A DNA stretch of 36,340 bases from Acetobacteraceae bacterium (GCA_027326105.1 DAHWFB010000005.1:1-36340); one strand, 5' to 3'; positions 15,920 to 24,694 are shown, counted from the stretch's first letter. Notes: generated by a model not told the origin, from the sequence alone. Translations and numbers: made by a program.

Positions 15920-16926
15920 CCCCGTGCCTCGGGATCGAGCAGCCAGTAGCCGACGTCGCTCAGCAGTTGCGTGACCACGGCGACGAACAGGGCGACCAGC
16001 GTCGCCGCCTCGATCAGCGCGATATCGCCGAACAGCGAGGCCTGGAGCAGCATCCGCCCGAACCCCGGGTAGGCGAACACGGTCTCGGTAACGACGACAC
16101 CGCCGATCAGCCAGTTGATCTGCAGCAAGATCACGGTGAAGGGCGTGATCATGGCATTGCGCAGCGCGTGGCGAAGAATGACCCGTCGGCGCGGCAGCCC
16201 CTTGAGCAGGGCGGTGCGGATGTAGGGCTTGCCCAGTACCTCGATCATGGAAGCGCGCACCATGCGCGCGACATAGCCGGAGTCATACAGCGCGAGCACG
16301 GCGACCGGGAGCAGGAACTGGCTCGCCAGCGGCCAGCCGGTGCCCTTGGCGAGCGGCGAGGTGCCGGGAAGCACCTTGAGCCAAACTGCGAAGATCGCGG
16401 CGAGGATCACCCCGAGCGCGTATTCCGGCATCGAGGTCATGGTGATCGAGAGGATGGAGAGCACGCGGTCGAGCCGGCTACCCGGGCGCATCCCGGCCAG
16501 GATGCCGAGCAGCATCGAGAGCGGCACGATCACCGCGAAGGCGATGCCGGCGAGCACGGCGGTATTGGCGAGGCGGCTCCAGATGATGTCGTTCACCGGC
16601 TCGTGGAACAGGGTAGAATAGCCGAAATTGCCAAAATAGCGCGCCCCGCGCGGGTCGTGGATATGCAGCCCGAGGGCGGGATCATCCAGCGGATCAGCGC
16701 GCAGGCCGAGCAGCACCTCCGCCCACCGGACGTAGCGCACGACGAGCGGATCCTGGAGGTGGAGCTTTTCCGACAGGATGTGCACCTGCTCGGGAAGCGC
16801 ATAGGCACCGAGCGTCTCGCGCGCGACATTGGCGGGCGAGAACTGGGTCAGGGCAAAGACGAGGAACGAGGCGGCAACGAGGGTGAGCAGCAGCGCTGCC
16901 CCGCGGCGCAGCAGCAGCCCGACCAT
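15916..16926 (-). CDS. ABC transporter permease, DppB type
   Basis: This 336-residue membrane protein has a first segment at about 9-28 (GAALLLTLVAASFLVFALTQ), a long periplasmic loop (about 30-120) typical of DppB/OppB, and five more membrane segments. The coupling loop reads ALLKGLPRRRVILRHALRN (about 238-256), and the C-terminal FAYPGFGRMLLQAS is characteristic. It lies 15 bp downstream of the substrate-binding protein gene and overlaps the DppC-type gene by 4 bases, giving the canonical SBP-B-C-ATPase order. Substrate choice is set by the binding protein and is unknown. Confidence 0.93.
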   Translation of the reverse strand: MVGLLLRRGAALLLTLVAASFLVFALTQFSPANVARETLGAYALPEQVHILSEKLHLQDPLVVRYVRWAEVLLGLRADPLDDPALGLHIHDPRGARYFGNFGYSTLFHEPVNDIIWSRLANTAVLAGIAFAVIVPLSMLLGILAGMRPGSRLDRVLSILSITMTSMPEYALGVILAAIFAVWLKVLPGTSPLAKGTGWPLASQFLLPVAVLALYDSGYVARMVRASMIEVLGKPYIRTALLKGLPRRRVILRHALRNAMITPFTVILLQINWLIGGVVVTETVFAYPGFGRMLLQASLFGDIALIEAATLVALFVAVVTQLLSDVGYWLLDPEARG

Positions 16927-16941
16927 CGCCGCCGCTCCGGT

Positions 16942-18615
16942 TCAGGCCTTGGCCAGGGCGAGCATGTTGCCGAATACGTAGTTGGTCGGGTGCATCTCGA
17001 AGCCCTGCACCTTCTTGTCCATGAAGGTGAAGACCTTGGCCCACAGCGGCTGGGCGATCGGCCCGTCCGCCTGCATGATCTCCTCCACCTGCTGCATCAC
17101 CACCGCGCGCTTGGCGGATTCGAGGATGCCGCCGGCCTGGTTGAGCAGCGCGTCGAGCTTGGGGTTGGAATAGCCCGTCTCGTTCCACGGCACGCCGGTG
17201 CGATAGGCGAGGTTCATCGTCATCACCCCGAGCGGACGGTGATACCAGATGGTCGCGCCGAAGGGCACCTTGGTCCAGACGTTCCAGTATTCCGCGCCAG
17301 GCAGCACCTTCAGCTTCACCGTGACGCCGATCTCCTTCCACTGCTCGGCCGCCGCCTGGCACTGCGCGACGATCCAGGCGATGTCGGAAGGAACCGCGAG
17401 TTCGGTGGTGAAGCCCTTGGGGAATCCCGCCGCCGCGAGCAGCTTCTTGGCCCCCGCGATGTCGCGCTTCACGTCGGGCACCTTGCCATAGTCGGGCTGG
17501 ACCGGAGCGACGTGGCAATCCTGCCCGACGGTGCCGAGACCGCGCAGCGCCACCTCCATCACCGCCTTGTTGTCGAGCCCGAGACGCATCGCCATGCGCA
17601 CCCGCGGATCGCTCCACGGCTTGGTGGCGACATGGAAGCGCAGCACCGCGGTCTCCGCGCTGCCGACCTCGTAATAGGCGAGGAAGGGCATCTGCTTGAG
17701 CGCGGGATATTGCGCCGGGTCGGTGAAGATCAGACCGTCCACCTGGTGGGAGGCCATGGCGGAAATCGCGGTCGCCGGATTGTCCCCCATGTCGAGGAAG
17801 CTGACGGCGTCGAGATGGGGCCCGCCGCCCCAATAGTTCTTCACCGCCGTCACGGTCGCTACCTTGCCGATCTGGTACTCGGTCATGGTGAAGGCGCCGG
17901 TGCCCTGGGCGCCAACCCCGAACACGCCCTTGTCCCCCGGGTAGAGCATCAGCGCGGGATAGTGGAAGAGATATTCGGGGATCGCCACCTGCGCGGAACG
18001 ACCGTTGAGGCGGATGGTATGGGAATCGATCTTTTCGATCGCGTTCGCGTCCCACCAGACCAGCTTGGTCTTGGGCTTGCCCTTCGCATCCTTGCCGTCC
18101 GGCACCTCCTTGAGCAGGAAGTCCTTGACCAGCCCGAGGAAGGAGGAACCCACCGCCGGGTCGGTCAGGCGCTTGAGGTTCCACAGCGCGTCATCGGCGG
18201 TGAAGTCCTGGCCGTTGTGCCACTTCACCCCCTTGCGCACCGACAGCGTCCAGGTCTTGAGGTCGGGGCTCGCCTGCCACTTCTCGAGCAGATAGGGGTG
18301 GGTGACGTTGTTGCGGTCGGTGAACGTGAGATATTCGCAGACTTGGCGGGTGACATTGGAATCATAGCCGCCCCAGGAGTAGGTGGCGGGGTCCTTGAGC
18401 GACTTCACCCGGGTGCCGAGTCGCAGCGTGCCGCCCTGGGGCATGGCCGCGGCGCGCGCCGGCGTGGGCATCGCGCTGCCGGCCAGCGCGTAGGCCGCGG
18501 GTGCCGCCATGCCGAGCAGGGTGGCGAGACGCACGAATTCCCGCCGCCCGATCCTGCCTTCCACGAATTCGCGCCCGATCAGCGCGATGTTGGCGTCGTC
18601 TCGATCCACGGTCAT
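16942..18615 (-). CDS. Family 5 extracellular solute-binding protein (Tat-exported)
   Basis: This 557-residue periplasmic binding protein of the DppA/OppA type has a twin-arginine motif GRREFVRL (23-30) followed by a hydrophobic stretch and a likely AxA cleavage near 55-57, so export folded through Tat is expected. The mature part begins GGTLRLGTRVKSLKDP and contains the family stretch KWHNGQDFTADDALWNLKRL near 160-180 with preceding SVRKGV. It is first in the operon and delivers substrate to the following permeases. Family 5 members bind di- and oligopeptides, but also opines, nickel complexes and other small molecules, so the ligand is open. The divergent spacer upstream should hold the promoter. 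Confidence 0.92.
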   Translation of the reverse strand: MTVDRDDANIALIGREFVEGRIGRREFVRLATLLGMAAPAAYALAGSAMPTPARAAAMPQGGTLRLGTRVKSLKDPATYSWGGYDSNVTRQVCEYLTFTDRNNVTHPYLLEKWQASPDLKTWTLSVRKGVKWHNGQDFTADDALWNLKRLTDPAVGSSFLGLVKDFLLKEVPDGKDAKGKPKTKLVWWDANAIEKIDSHTIRLNGRSAQVAIPEYLFHYPALMLYPGDKGVFGVGAQGTGAFTMTEYQIGKVATVTAVKNYWGGGPHLDAVSFLDMGDNPATAISAMASHQVDGLIFTDPAQYPALKQMPFLAYYEVGSAETAVLRFHVATKPWSDPRVRMAMRLGLDNKAVMEVALRGLGTVGQDCHVAPVQPDYGKVPDVKRDIAGAKKLLAAAGFPKGFTTELAVPSDIAWIVAQCQAAAEQWKEIGVTVKLKVLPGAEYWNVWTKVPFGATIWYHRPLGVMTMNLAYRTGVPWNETGYSNPKLDALLNQAGGILESAKRAVVMQQVEEIMQADGPIAQPLWAKVFTFMDKKVQGFEMHPTNYVFGNMLALAKA

Positions 18616-18907
18616 GCCTTGTTCCCCCTATTGCCACCGCGGCCCGCCGTCTTGTGCGCGCTCTCGCCCGGCACTATGAACCGCGCCGAGCAGGAGGGCG
18701 GACCGGCGAACCCCGTTTCCCGCGATCCAACTTTGCGCTGGACGCATAGCTAAGGCTTGACGATACCGGACTTGTTCGTTGAACCAAAGCGACGCAAGCC
18801 CGCTCCCCGCTGCATCGAGCGCCCCGCCTGCCGTCCCGCCCGCCGTCGCGCCTTGTCCTGTCGCCGCGCATCATCATCTACCTTACGGATCTTCGGGAGT
18901 TTCCGCC
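18616..18907. other. Divergent intergenic region
   Basis: This 292-bp spacer separates the catabolic/transport operon (minus) and the cnoX cluster (plus). It contains a TTGACG hexamer (18757-18762) that could serve as a plus-strand -35, but no good -10 follows at 17 bp. Just after it lies a small imperfect palindrome, GTTCGTTGAAC (about 18774-18784). No regulator gene is adjacent and no convincing small gene is seen. Any operator call here is speculative. Confidence 0.3.
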
Positions 18908-19855
18908 ATGGACCTGTCACTCGGCCAGCATCCCGCCCCAGCTCCCGGCCCGACCGCGGGCGCTGGCGCCATGATCATCGACGGCGACCAGAAAACCTTC
19001 ATGCAGGACGTGGTGGAAGCCTCACGCACGGTCCCCGTGCTGGTCGATTTCTGGGCCACCTGGTGCGGCCCCTGCAAGCAGCTCACCCCGACGCTCGAGA
19101 AGGTGGTCCGCGCCGCCGGCGGGCGGGTGAAGCTGGTCAAGATCGACATCGACCGCAACCGAACCCTGGTCCAGCAACTCGCCCAGCTCGGCCTGCCGCT
19201 GCAGTCCGTCCCCACCGTGGCCGGCTTCTGGAACGGGCAGATCGTCGATCTCTTTCAGGCGGCGCTGCCCGAATCCGAGGTCAAGCGTTTCGTCGAGGGG
19301 CTGCTCAAGCTCGCCGGTGGTGCCATGCCGGTCGCCGACCTGCTCGCCGAGGCCAAGGCTGCGCTCGAACGCGGCGAGACCGAGGAGGCGGGCGCGATCT
19401 TCAGCGCCGCCCTGCAGCAGGAGCCGGAGAATGCGGAGGCCTGGGGCGGGGCCATGCGCGCCCTGATCGGCCTCGGCCGCGAGGCGGAAGCGAAGGAGAT
19501 GCTGGCCGAGGTCCCCGCCAAGATCGCCGAGCACGCCGAGATCGCCGGCGTGCGCAGCGCGCTCGCCCTGGCCGAGGAGGGCCGGAAGGCCACCGCCGGG
19601 GTCGCGGGGTTGGCTGCCCGTCTCGCCGCCAACCCCGCCGACCATGCCGCCCGGTACGAAATGGCCACCGCGCTCAACGCCATGGGCCGGCGCGAAGAGG
19701 CGGCGGACGCGCTGCTCGAGATCCTCCGCCGCGAGCGGGGGTGGAACGAGGACGCGGCCCGGCTGCAGCTGCTCAAATTCTTCGAGGCCTGGGGCATGGA
19801 GGACGCGGCCACGGTAGCGGCGCGGCGCAAGCTCTCGGCGCTGCTGTTCTCCTGA
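18908..19855 (+). CDS. cnoX: CnoX-type thioredoxin with TPR domain (co-chaperone)
   Basis: The start at 18908 follows CGGGAG at good distance. Upstream in-frame codons give a Pro/Ser-rich extension not expected in the family. The 315-residue product has a thioredoxin fold with an intact WCGPC active site (52-56, after [10 protein letters not shown]) and cis-Pro region ([13 protein letters not shown]), then a helical TPR region (about 145-315). This is the YbbN/CnoX architecture: a chaperedoxin that protects substrates from oxidation and hands them to GroEL. E. coli CnoX lacks a CxxC pair, whereas alphaproteobacterial forms keep it as here. It heads a plus-strand cluster of small protein-quality-related genes. 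Confidence 0.9.
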   Translation: MDLSLGQHPAPAPGPTAGAGAMIIDGDQKTFMQDVVEASRTVPVLVDFWATWCGPCKQLTPTLEKVVRAAGGRVKLVKIDIDRNRTLVQQLAQLGLPLQSVPTVAGFWNGQIVDLFQAALPESEVKRFVEGLLKLAGGAMPVADLLAEAKAALERGETEEAGAIFSAALQQEPENAEAWGGAMRALIGLGREAEAKEMLAEVPAKIAEHAEIAGVRSALALAEEGRKATAGVAGLAARLAANPADHAARYEMATALNAMGRREEAADALLEILRRERGWNEDAARLQLLKFFEAWGMEDAATVAARRKLSALLFS

Positions 19856-19884
19856 ACCCGGCCACACCCGAGCCCCGCCGAACG

Positions 19885-20547
19885 ATGGCGCACTTCGCCC
19901 CCCGGCCCGAGGATCTGCCCGGCGAGATCGGCGTCTTTCCGCTCGAAGGCGCGCTGCTGTTGCCCGGAGGGCGGCTGCCGCTCAACATCTTCGAGCCGCG
20001 CTATCTCGCCCTCACCGAGAGCGCGCTGGCCGCCGGGCGCCTGTTCGGCATGATCCAGCCCGACCCCCACGCGCCGGCGGGTCCGGCCGGGCCGGGCCTG
20101 TACCGCGTCGGCTGCCTCGGGCGCATCGTCTCCTTCAGCGAAACCGAGGACGGGCGCTACCTCCTCACGCTGGCCGGCGTAACCCGCTTCGCGGTCGCCG
20201 AGGAGCTCGCCGGGGTGCGCGGCTTCCGCCGGGTGCGCGCCCGCTACGATGGATTCGCCGCCGACCTCGCCCCCGCCGCCGCCCCGGCCTTCGACCGCGA
20301 CGGCCTGCTCGAAGCGCTGCGGCTCTATTTCCGCACCCGCGCGATCGAGACCAACTGGGAAGCGATCCGCCAGATGCCCGACGCGCAACTGATCACCACC
20401 CTGGCGATGGGATGCCCGTTCGAGCCCTCCGAACAGCAGGCGCTGCTCGAGGCTCCCGCGGCGACCGACCGTGCCGCCGCCCTCGCCGCCTTGCTGCGCA
20501 TGGGCGGCCACGGGCGGGGCGAGGGCAGCGGCAGCACCCCGAGTTGA
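19885..20547 (+). CDS. LON-substrate-binding-domain protein
   Basis: From ATG 19885 the product is 220 residues and consists of the Lon N-terminal (substrate-binding) domain alone: [34 protein letters not shown] split over residues 11-45, and further on [20 protein letters not shown]. There is no AAA or protease domain, so it is not Lon itself. Stand-alone LON-domain proteins are common in Alphaproteobacteria next to cnoX, and their function is poorly defined. It lies 29 bp after cnoX and 23 bp before the Trm112-like gene, so co-transcription is likely. Confidence 0.9.
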   Translation: MAHFAPRPEDLPGEIGVFPLEGALLLPGGRLPLNIFEPRYLALTESALAAGRLFGMIQPDPHAPAGPAGPGLYRVGCLGRIVSFSETEDGRYLLTLAGVTRFAVAEELAGVRGFRRVRARYDGFAADLAPAAAPAFDRDGLLEALRLYFRTRAIETNWEAIRQMPDAQLITTLAMGCPFEPSEQQALLEAPAATDRAAALAALLRMGGHGRGEGSGSTPS

Positions 20548-20570
20548 ACCTTCCGGCCGAGGAGCTTCCG

Positions 20571-20786
20571 ATGAGCGACACCACCTCCACCGATTCGCCG
20601 CCGGCCACCGGCGCTCGGCTCGATCCGCGCCTGCTCGAGATCCTGGTCTGTCCGCTGACCAAAGGGCCGCTCGAATACGATCGTGCACGGGGCGAACTGA
20701 TCAGCCGCCGCGCCGGCCTCGCCTATCCGGTGCGCGATGGCATTCCCATCATGCTCCCCGAGGAGGCGCGGCCGATCGAGCCCTGA
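20571..20786 (+). CDS. Trm112/YcaR-like small protein
   Basis: This 71-residue protein starts at ATG 20571 with GGAGC upstream. The core [20 protein letters not shown] (17-36) and [17 protein letters not shown] (51-67) are the UPF0434/Trm112 signature. In eukaryotes and archaea Trm112 activates methyltransferases, while bacterial YcaR-type proteins are of uncertain role. Only one of the zinc cysteines of full Trm112 is present (C27), which is usual for bacterial members, as far as I recall. It is embedded in the cnoX-LON cluster and followed at once by the DUF971 gene. Confidence 0.9.
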   Translation: MSDTTSTDSPPATGARLDPRLLEILVCPLTKGPLEYDRARGELISRRAGLAYPVRDGIPIMLPEEARPIEP

Positions 20787-20806
20787 ACGCAACCGGCCCC
20801 CCCACC

Positions 20807-21172
20807 TTGGAACCGCCCCGCGAAATCCGCCTGGTGCGCGCCGAGAAGCGTCTCGCCGTCACCTTCGCCGACGGCACCGAAGCCGTGCTGCCGGCGGAGT
20901 ATTTGCGCGTCGAAAGCCCCTCCGCCGAGGTGCAGGGTCACTCCCCGGAGCAGAAGGTCACGGTCGCGGGCAAGCGGGCGGTCGGCATCTCGGGCATCGA
21001 GCCGGTCGGGCACTACGCGATCCGCATCCTCTTCGACGACGGGCACGATAGCGGCATCTATTCCTGGGACTATCTGGCCCGGCTCGCCGCCGAGCGGGAG
21101 GAGCGCTGGGCCGGCTATCTCGCCGCGCTGGCCGCGGGCGGGCTGAGCCGGGAGCCGCCGCGCAGACATTGA
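20807..21172 (+). CDS. DUF971 domain protein
   Basis: Residues PREIRLVRAEKRLAVTF, LPAEYLRVESPSAEVQGH and VGHYAIRILFDDGHDSGIYS define DUF971, the small domain also found at the N-terminus of gamma-butyrobetaine hydroxylases and in ApbC/Mrp-type Fe-S proteins. No ATG precedes the conserved part in frame. TTG at 20807 gives 121 residues and is the best fit, with CTG 20783, overlapping the preceding stop, or a downstream GTG as alternatives. Placement 20 bp after the Trm112-like gene suggests translational coupling. Its stop overlaps no gene with a supported start, and the next gene starts at 21196. Biochemical role unknown. Confidence 0.82.
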   Translation: MEPPREIRLVRAEKRLAVTFADGTEAVLPAEYLRVESPSAEVQGHSPEQKVTVAGKRAVGISGIEPVGHYAIRILFDDGHDSGIYSWDYLARLAAEREERWAGYLAALAAGGLSREPPRRH

Positions 21173-21195
21173 GTCCCACCGGAAAGGATAGGTTC

Positions 21196-22266
21196 ATGAC
21201 CCCAGCCCCCTACCGTGCCGCCGAAGCCCGCTACGACGGGGCGGCGTTCCGTCGCAGCGGGCGGAGCGGGCTTGATCTGCCCGCGATCTCGCTCGGCCTG
21301 TGGCAGAATTTCGGCGACGCGGATGTGTTCGAGACCGGTCGCGCCGTGCTGCGCCGTGCCTTCGACCGCGGCGTGACCCACTTCGATCTCGCCAACAACT
21401 ACGGCCCGCCCTACGGTTCGGCCGAGGAGAATTTCGGCCGCATCCTCGCTGCCGACTTCCGCCCCTACCGCGACGAACTCGTGATTTCCACCAAGGCGGG
21501 CTACGACATGTGGCCGGGGCCCTACGGCGATCGCGGCTCGCGCAAATACCTCCTGGCCAGTCTCGACCAGAGCCTCCGCCGCATGGGGCTTGCGTATGTG
21601 GACATCTTCTATTCCCACCGCGTCGATCCCGCGACGCCGCTCGAAGAGACCGCAGGTGCGCTCGCCCAGGCGGTGCGGTCGGGCAAGGCGCTCTATGTCG
21701 GCATCTCCTCCTATTCGGCGGAACTCACCCGGCGGATGCACGCGATTCTGGCCGCCGAAGGGGTGCGGCTCCTGATCCACCAGCCCAGCTATTCGATGCT
21801 GAACCGCTGGATCGAGCGCGACCTGCTCGCGGCGCTGGGCGAACTCGGCGTCGGCTGCATCGCCTTCTCTCCGCTCGCGCAGGGGCTGCTTACCGGCAAA
21901 TACCTCGCCGGCGTGCCGGAAGGCGCGCGCGCCGGCAAGGGTGGCTCGCTGGCGCCGGCGATGCTGAACGACACGGTGCTCGGGCGCGTGCGCGCTCTCG
22001 ACGCCATCGCGCGCCGGCGCGGGCAGAGCCTCGCACAGATGGCGCTCGCCTGGGCGCTACGCGATCCGCGCGTCACCTCGGTGCTGGTCGGCGCGCGCAA
22101 CGTCGTCCAGCTCGAGGATTCGCTCGGCGCGCTGGGTTGTCTCTCGTTCACGGCGGAGGAGCTCGGCGAGATCGACCGCCAGGCGGTCGAGTCCGATATC
22201 GACCTCTGGCGCGCTTCCTCGACCGCGACCGCGCCTCAACCGGCGGCGAACGGATCCTCCGCATAG
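21196..22266 (+). CDS. Aldo/keto reductase, YghZ (L-glyceraldehyde 3-phosphate reductase) type
   Basis: ATG 21196 follows GGAAAGGATAGG and gives 356 residues. The sequence tracks E. coli YghZ closely as I recall it: GRSGLDLPAISLGLWQNFGD, THFDLANNYGPPYGSAEENFG, GSRKYLLASLDQSLRRMGL, YVDIFYSHRVDP. The catalytic Asp, Tyr, Lys and His of the aldo/keto reductase tetrad are within FDLANNYG, STKAGY and YSHRVD. YghZ reduces L-glyceraldehyde 3-phosphate and methylglyoxal with NADPH, a detoxification role. It is the last gene of the plus-strand cluster, and its 3' end overlaps the convergent truA by 31 bases. Confidence 0.9.
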   Translation: MTPAPYRAAEARYDGAAFRRSGRSGLDLPAISLGLWQNFGDADVFETGRAVLRRAFDRGVTHFDLANNYGPPYGSAEENFGRILAADFRPYRDELVISTKAGYDMWPGPYGDRGSRKYLLASLDQSLRRMGLAYVDIFYSHRVDPATPLEETAGALAQAVRSGKALYVGISSYSAELTRRMHAILAAEGVRLLIHQPSYSMLNRWIERDLLAALGELGVGCIAFSPLAQGLLTGKYLAGVPEGARAGKGGSLAPAMLNDTVLGRVRALDAIARRRGQSLAQMALAWALRDPRVTSVLVGARNVVQLEDSLGALGCLSFTAEELGEIDRQAVESDIDLWRASSTATAPQPAANGSSA

Positions 22267-23015
22267 CGCACCGCTTCGAGCGTGAGCCCGGCCGCCGGGG
22301 CGGTGGGGCCGGCGGCAGAGCGGTCGCGGGCGGCAAGCGCTTCGGCGGCGCGTTCGGGCGGCCAGCGGCCACAGCCGACGAGGGCAAGCGTGCCGACCAG
22401 ATTGCGCACCTGGTGATGGAGGAAGCTCCGCGCCACCGCCTCGATGGTCACGATCTCCCCCGCCCGGGTCACCGCCAGCCGGTCGAGGGTGCGGATCGGC
22501 GAGGCGGCCTGGCAGGCGGCGGCGCGGAAGCTGGTGAAATCGTGCCGCCCGAGCAGCGGCAGCGCGGCTTGCGCCATCAGGATCGTGTCGAGCGCCGCCG
22601 GGTGGTGCCAGACCCGCCCGGCGAGCAGGGCGGGGCGGGCGCGGCGGTCGAGGATGCGGTAGCGATAGCGCCGCTCGAGCGCAGAAAACCGCGGATGCCA
22701 GCCCGCCGGCACCGGGGCGGCGGCGAGCACCACCACCGGATGGGGCTTCATGTGGTAGTTCAGCGCGTCCCGCACCTGGCGCGCGGGCAGGTGCGCGGGC
22801 AGCTCCACCGCCGCCACCTGTCCTGCCGCATGCACCCCGGCGTCCGTCCGCCCGGCGACGGCGACGCCGACCGGGGCGCCGGCCAGGCGCGCCGCCGCCT
22901 CCTCCAGAACCTGCTGCACGGAAAGCCCCTGCGCCTGGCGCTGCCAGCCGACGAAGGGGGTGCCGTCGTATTCCAGGAGCAGCGCCCAGAGCGCCATGCG
23001 CGCCGTCATGCACAC
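22236..23015 (-). CDS. truA: tRNA pseudouridine(38-40) synthase TruA
   Basis: This 259-residue protein has LLEYDGTPFVGWQRQAQG, the catalytic-Asp motif AGRTDAGVHAAGQVA, RFSALERRYRYRI and SFLHHQVRNLVGTLALVG, all diagnostic of TruA, which isomerises U38-U40 in tRNA anticodon arms. Alternative ATGs at 23009 and 22997 would trim 2 or 6 residues, and the one at 22997 (MALWALLLEYDG) fits family N-termini best. It lies 4 bp after fmt in a def-fmt-truA operon. Its last 31 bases overlap the 3' end of the convergent aldo/keto reductase gene. Confidence 0.95.
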   Translation of the reverse strand: MCMTARMALWALLLEYDGTPFVGWQRQAQGLSVQQVLEEAAARLAGAPVGVAVAGRTDAGVHAAGQVAAVELPAHLPARQVRDALNYHMKPHPVVVLAAAPVPAGWHPRFSALERRYRYRILDRRARPALLAGRVWHHPAALDTILMAQAALPLLGRHDFTSFRAAACQAASPIRTLDRLAVTRAGEIVTIEAVARSFLHHQVRNLVGTLALVGCGRWPPERAAEALAARDRSAAGPTAPAAGLTLEAVRYAEDPFAAG

Positions 23016-23019
23016 GCGC

Positions 23020-23946
23020 TCAGGTGCCGAGGCGCATCCCGCGCCGCAGCGGATGGCCGCGCAGGAACTCGGCCGCCGCCAGCGCCGCCCGCCCCGGGCG
23101 CTGCAGCCGTTCGAGCCGCAGCGCGCCCTCCCCGCAGGCGATCAGCCCGGCCTCGTCCAGCACCTCCCCCGGGGCACCGCTGCCGGTGCCGGCCGGCGGG
23201 GCGGCGGCGGGCGCGGCGGCGAGCAGCTTGAGGGTCTGCCCCCCGGCCTCGGTGAAGGTTCCCGGCCAGGGGTTGAGCGCGCGGATGCGCCGGGCGATTT
23301 CGGCGGCCGGACGGGTCCAGTCGATGCGCCCGTCGGCGCGGGTGAGTTTCGGCGCGTAGAGTGCGCCCTCGGCGGGCTGGGGACGCGCGGGGCGCGGATG
23401 GGCAAGCACGTCGACGACCAGCCCCGCACCGAGGACGGCGAGCCGGTCGTGCAGCGCCGCGGCGGTCGTGGTCTCGTCGATCGCGACCCGCGCCTCGGCA
23501 AGCACCGGGCCGGTGTCCAGCCCCTTGTCCATGCGCATGATCGAGACACCGGTCTCGGCGTCCCCGGCGAGAATGGCGGCCTGGATCGGCGCCGCGCCGC
23601 GCCAGCGCGGCAACAGGCTCGCGTGGATATTGAGGCAGCCCTCCCGGGGGGATGCGAGAAAGGCGGGCGGCAGCAGGAGACCGTAGGCCACCACCACCGC
23701 CGCATCGAGCCCGAGGGAGGCGAACTGCGCCGCCTCGTCGGCATTGCCGCGCAGCCGCTCGGGGGTGCGGACCGGATAGCCGGCGGCCAGCGCCGCCCGG
23801 TGCACCGGGCACGGCCGCGGCTGTTGCCCCCGCCCGGCGGGCCGCGGCTTCTGGCAATAGACCGCGGCGATCTCATGGCCGGCGGCGGCGAGGGCTCCGA
23901 GCGCGGGCAGCGCGAAGGCGGGGGTTCCCAGGAAGGCGAGGCGCAT
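23020..23946 (-). CDS. fmt: Methionyl-tRNA formyltransferase
   Basis: The start MRLAFLGTPAFALPAL at 23946 is the canonical Fmt N-terminus. The frame extends upstream, but those residues lie in def. The 308-residue enzyme has HASLLPRWRGAAPIQAAI, the formyl-transferase core with the catalytic Asn/His/Asp region (CLNIHASLLP, MDKGLDTGPVL), and a C-terminal OB-like domain starting near YAPKLTRADGRIDW. It formylates initiator Met-tRNA. Its ATG shares one base with the def stop (TGATG), so the two are coupled. Confidence 0.96.
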   Translation of the reverse strand: MRLAFLGTPAFALPALGALAAAGHEIAAVYCQKPRPAGRGQQPRPCPVHRAALAAGYPVRTPERLRGNADEAAQFASLGLDAAVVVAYGLLLPPAFLASPREGCLNIHASLLPRWRGAAPIQAAILAGDAETGVSIMRMDKGLDTGPVLAEARVAIDETTTAAALHDRLAVLGAGLVVDVLAHPRPARPQPAEGALYAPKLTRADGRIDWTRPAAEIARRIRALNPWPGTFTEAGGQTLKLLAAAPAAAPPAGTGSGAPGEVLDEAGLIACGEGALRLERLQRPGRAALAAAEFLRGHPLRRGMRLGT

Positions 23947-24551
23947 CAGGCCCGCGCCCTGGCGTCCGCCCCATCCTTCTGCCGCCCGCCCTGCGATCGC
24001 GCGTCCTTCGGCGGCCCCTCCTGCTGCCGGCGCTCCTTGACGAGGCGGCGGAGGATCATGTTGCGCTTGAGCGCGGAGAGATGATCGACGAACAACACGC
24101 CGTCGAGATGGTCGATCTCGTGCTGGAGGCACGCGCCGAGCAGTCCCTCCGCCTCGATCTCCCGCCGCGCCCCCTCCTGGTCGAAAAACCGCACCTTGAC
24201 GCGCGCGGGGCGGGTGATTTCGGCATAGTGCCCGGGCAGCGACAGGCAGCCCTCCTCGCGGGTAGCGGTTTCCTTGCTCGCGGCGACGATTTCGGGGTTC
24301 ACCAGCAGCAGCGGCGCGCGGATGTCCCCGGGCTGGAGATCGACCACGGCGACCCGCAGCCCGACGCCGACCTGCGGTGCCGCAAGCCCGATGCCGGGGG
24401 CCGCGTACATGGTGGCGAAGAGGCGGGGGACGAGATCGCGCACCCGCGCCTCGTCGGCCGGCCCGACCGCGCGGGCGCGCGCCTTCAGCCGCACATCGGG
24501 GGCGATCAGGATGGGAAGCAGTGCCGGAGCCGTGGTCGCGGAAACGTCCAT
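23946..24551 (-). CDS. def: Peptide deformylase
   Basis: From ATG 24551 the product is 201 residues. The three deformylase motifs are present: GIGLAAPQ (53-60), EEGCLSLPG (99-107, metal Cys102) and QHEIDHLDG (143-151, metal His144 and His148, general-base Glu145). It removes the formyl group from nascent proteins, matching its neighbour fmt. The frame continues 165 bases upstream, but that part overlaps the hsp20 promoter region and lacks family character. A charged C-terminal tail (about 175-201: KERRQQEGPPKDARSQ...) extends beyond the usual end. Confidence 0.95.
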   Translation of the reverse strand: MDVSATTAPALLPILIAPDVRLKARARAVGPADEARVRDLVPRLFATMYAAPGIGLAAPQVGVGLRVAVVDLQPGDIRAPLLLVNPEIVAASKETATREEGCLSLPGHYAEITRPARVKVRFFDQEGARREIEAEGLLGACLQHEIDHLDGVLFVDHLSALKRNMILRRLVKERRQQEGPPKDARSQGGRQKDGADARARA

Positions 24552-24603
24552 CGCCGCGATGTAGCGAGGCGACGGGCGCGGATCAATCCGCCGCGCCCGC
24601 CCC

Positions 24604-24632
24604 CTTGCAAGCCGCCCGAACCATGCCAAAAT
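24604..24632 (+). promoter_or_regulatory. Possible heat-shock (RpoH-type) promoter of hsp20
   Basis: CTTG at 24604-24607 is followed 18 bases later by CCAAAAT (24626-24632). The alphaproteobacterial RpoH pattern is roughly CTTG, 17-18 bases, CYTATNT, so the second box matches only partly (four of six specified positions). The site lies in an unusually AT-containing patch 62-91 bp upstream of the hsp20 start, in the divergent spacer with def. Suggestive only. Confidence 0.28.
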
Positions 24633-24694
24633 TTGGTCGACCGGGATGCCGCTTCGGGTCCCGGCGGATGCTTCGCTCGAAAGGAGGAGGCCGG

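Noticed and set aside
15967-18753. 928-codon plus-strand frame opposite the binding protein and DppB-type permease
   Set aside because: Antisense shadow; His/Arg/Glu-rich composition with no fold signature.
18757-18800. TTGACG plus a GTTC/GAAC palindrome as a promoter-operator
   Set aside because: No acceptable -10 at the right distance and no nearby regulator gene; the palindrome is short and imperfect.
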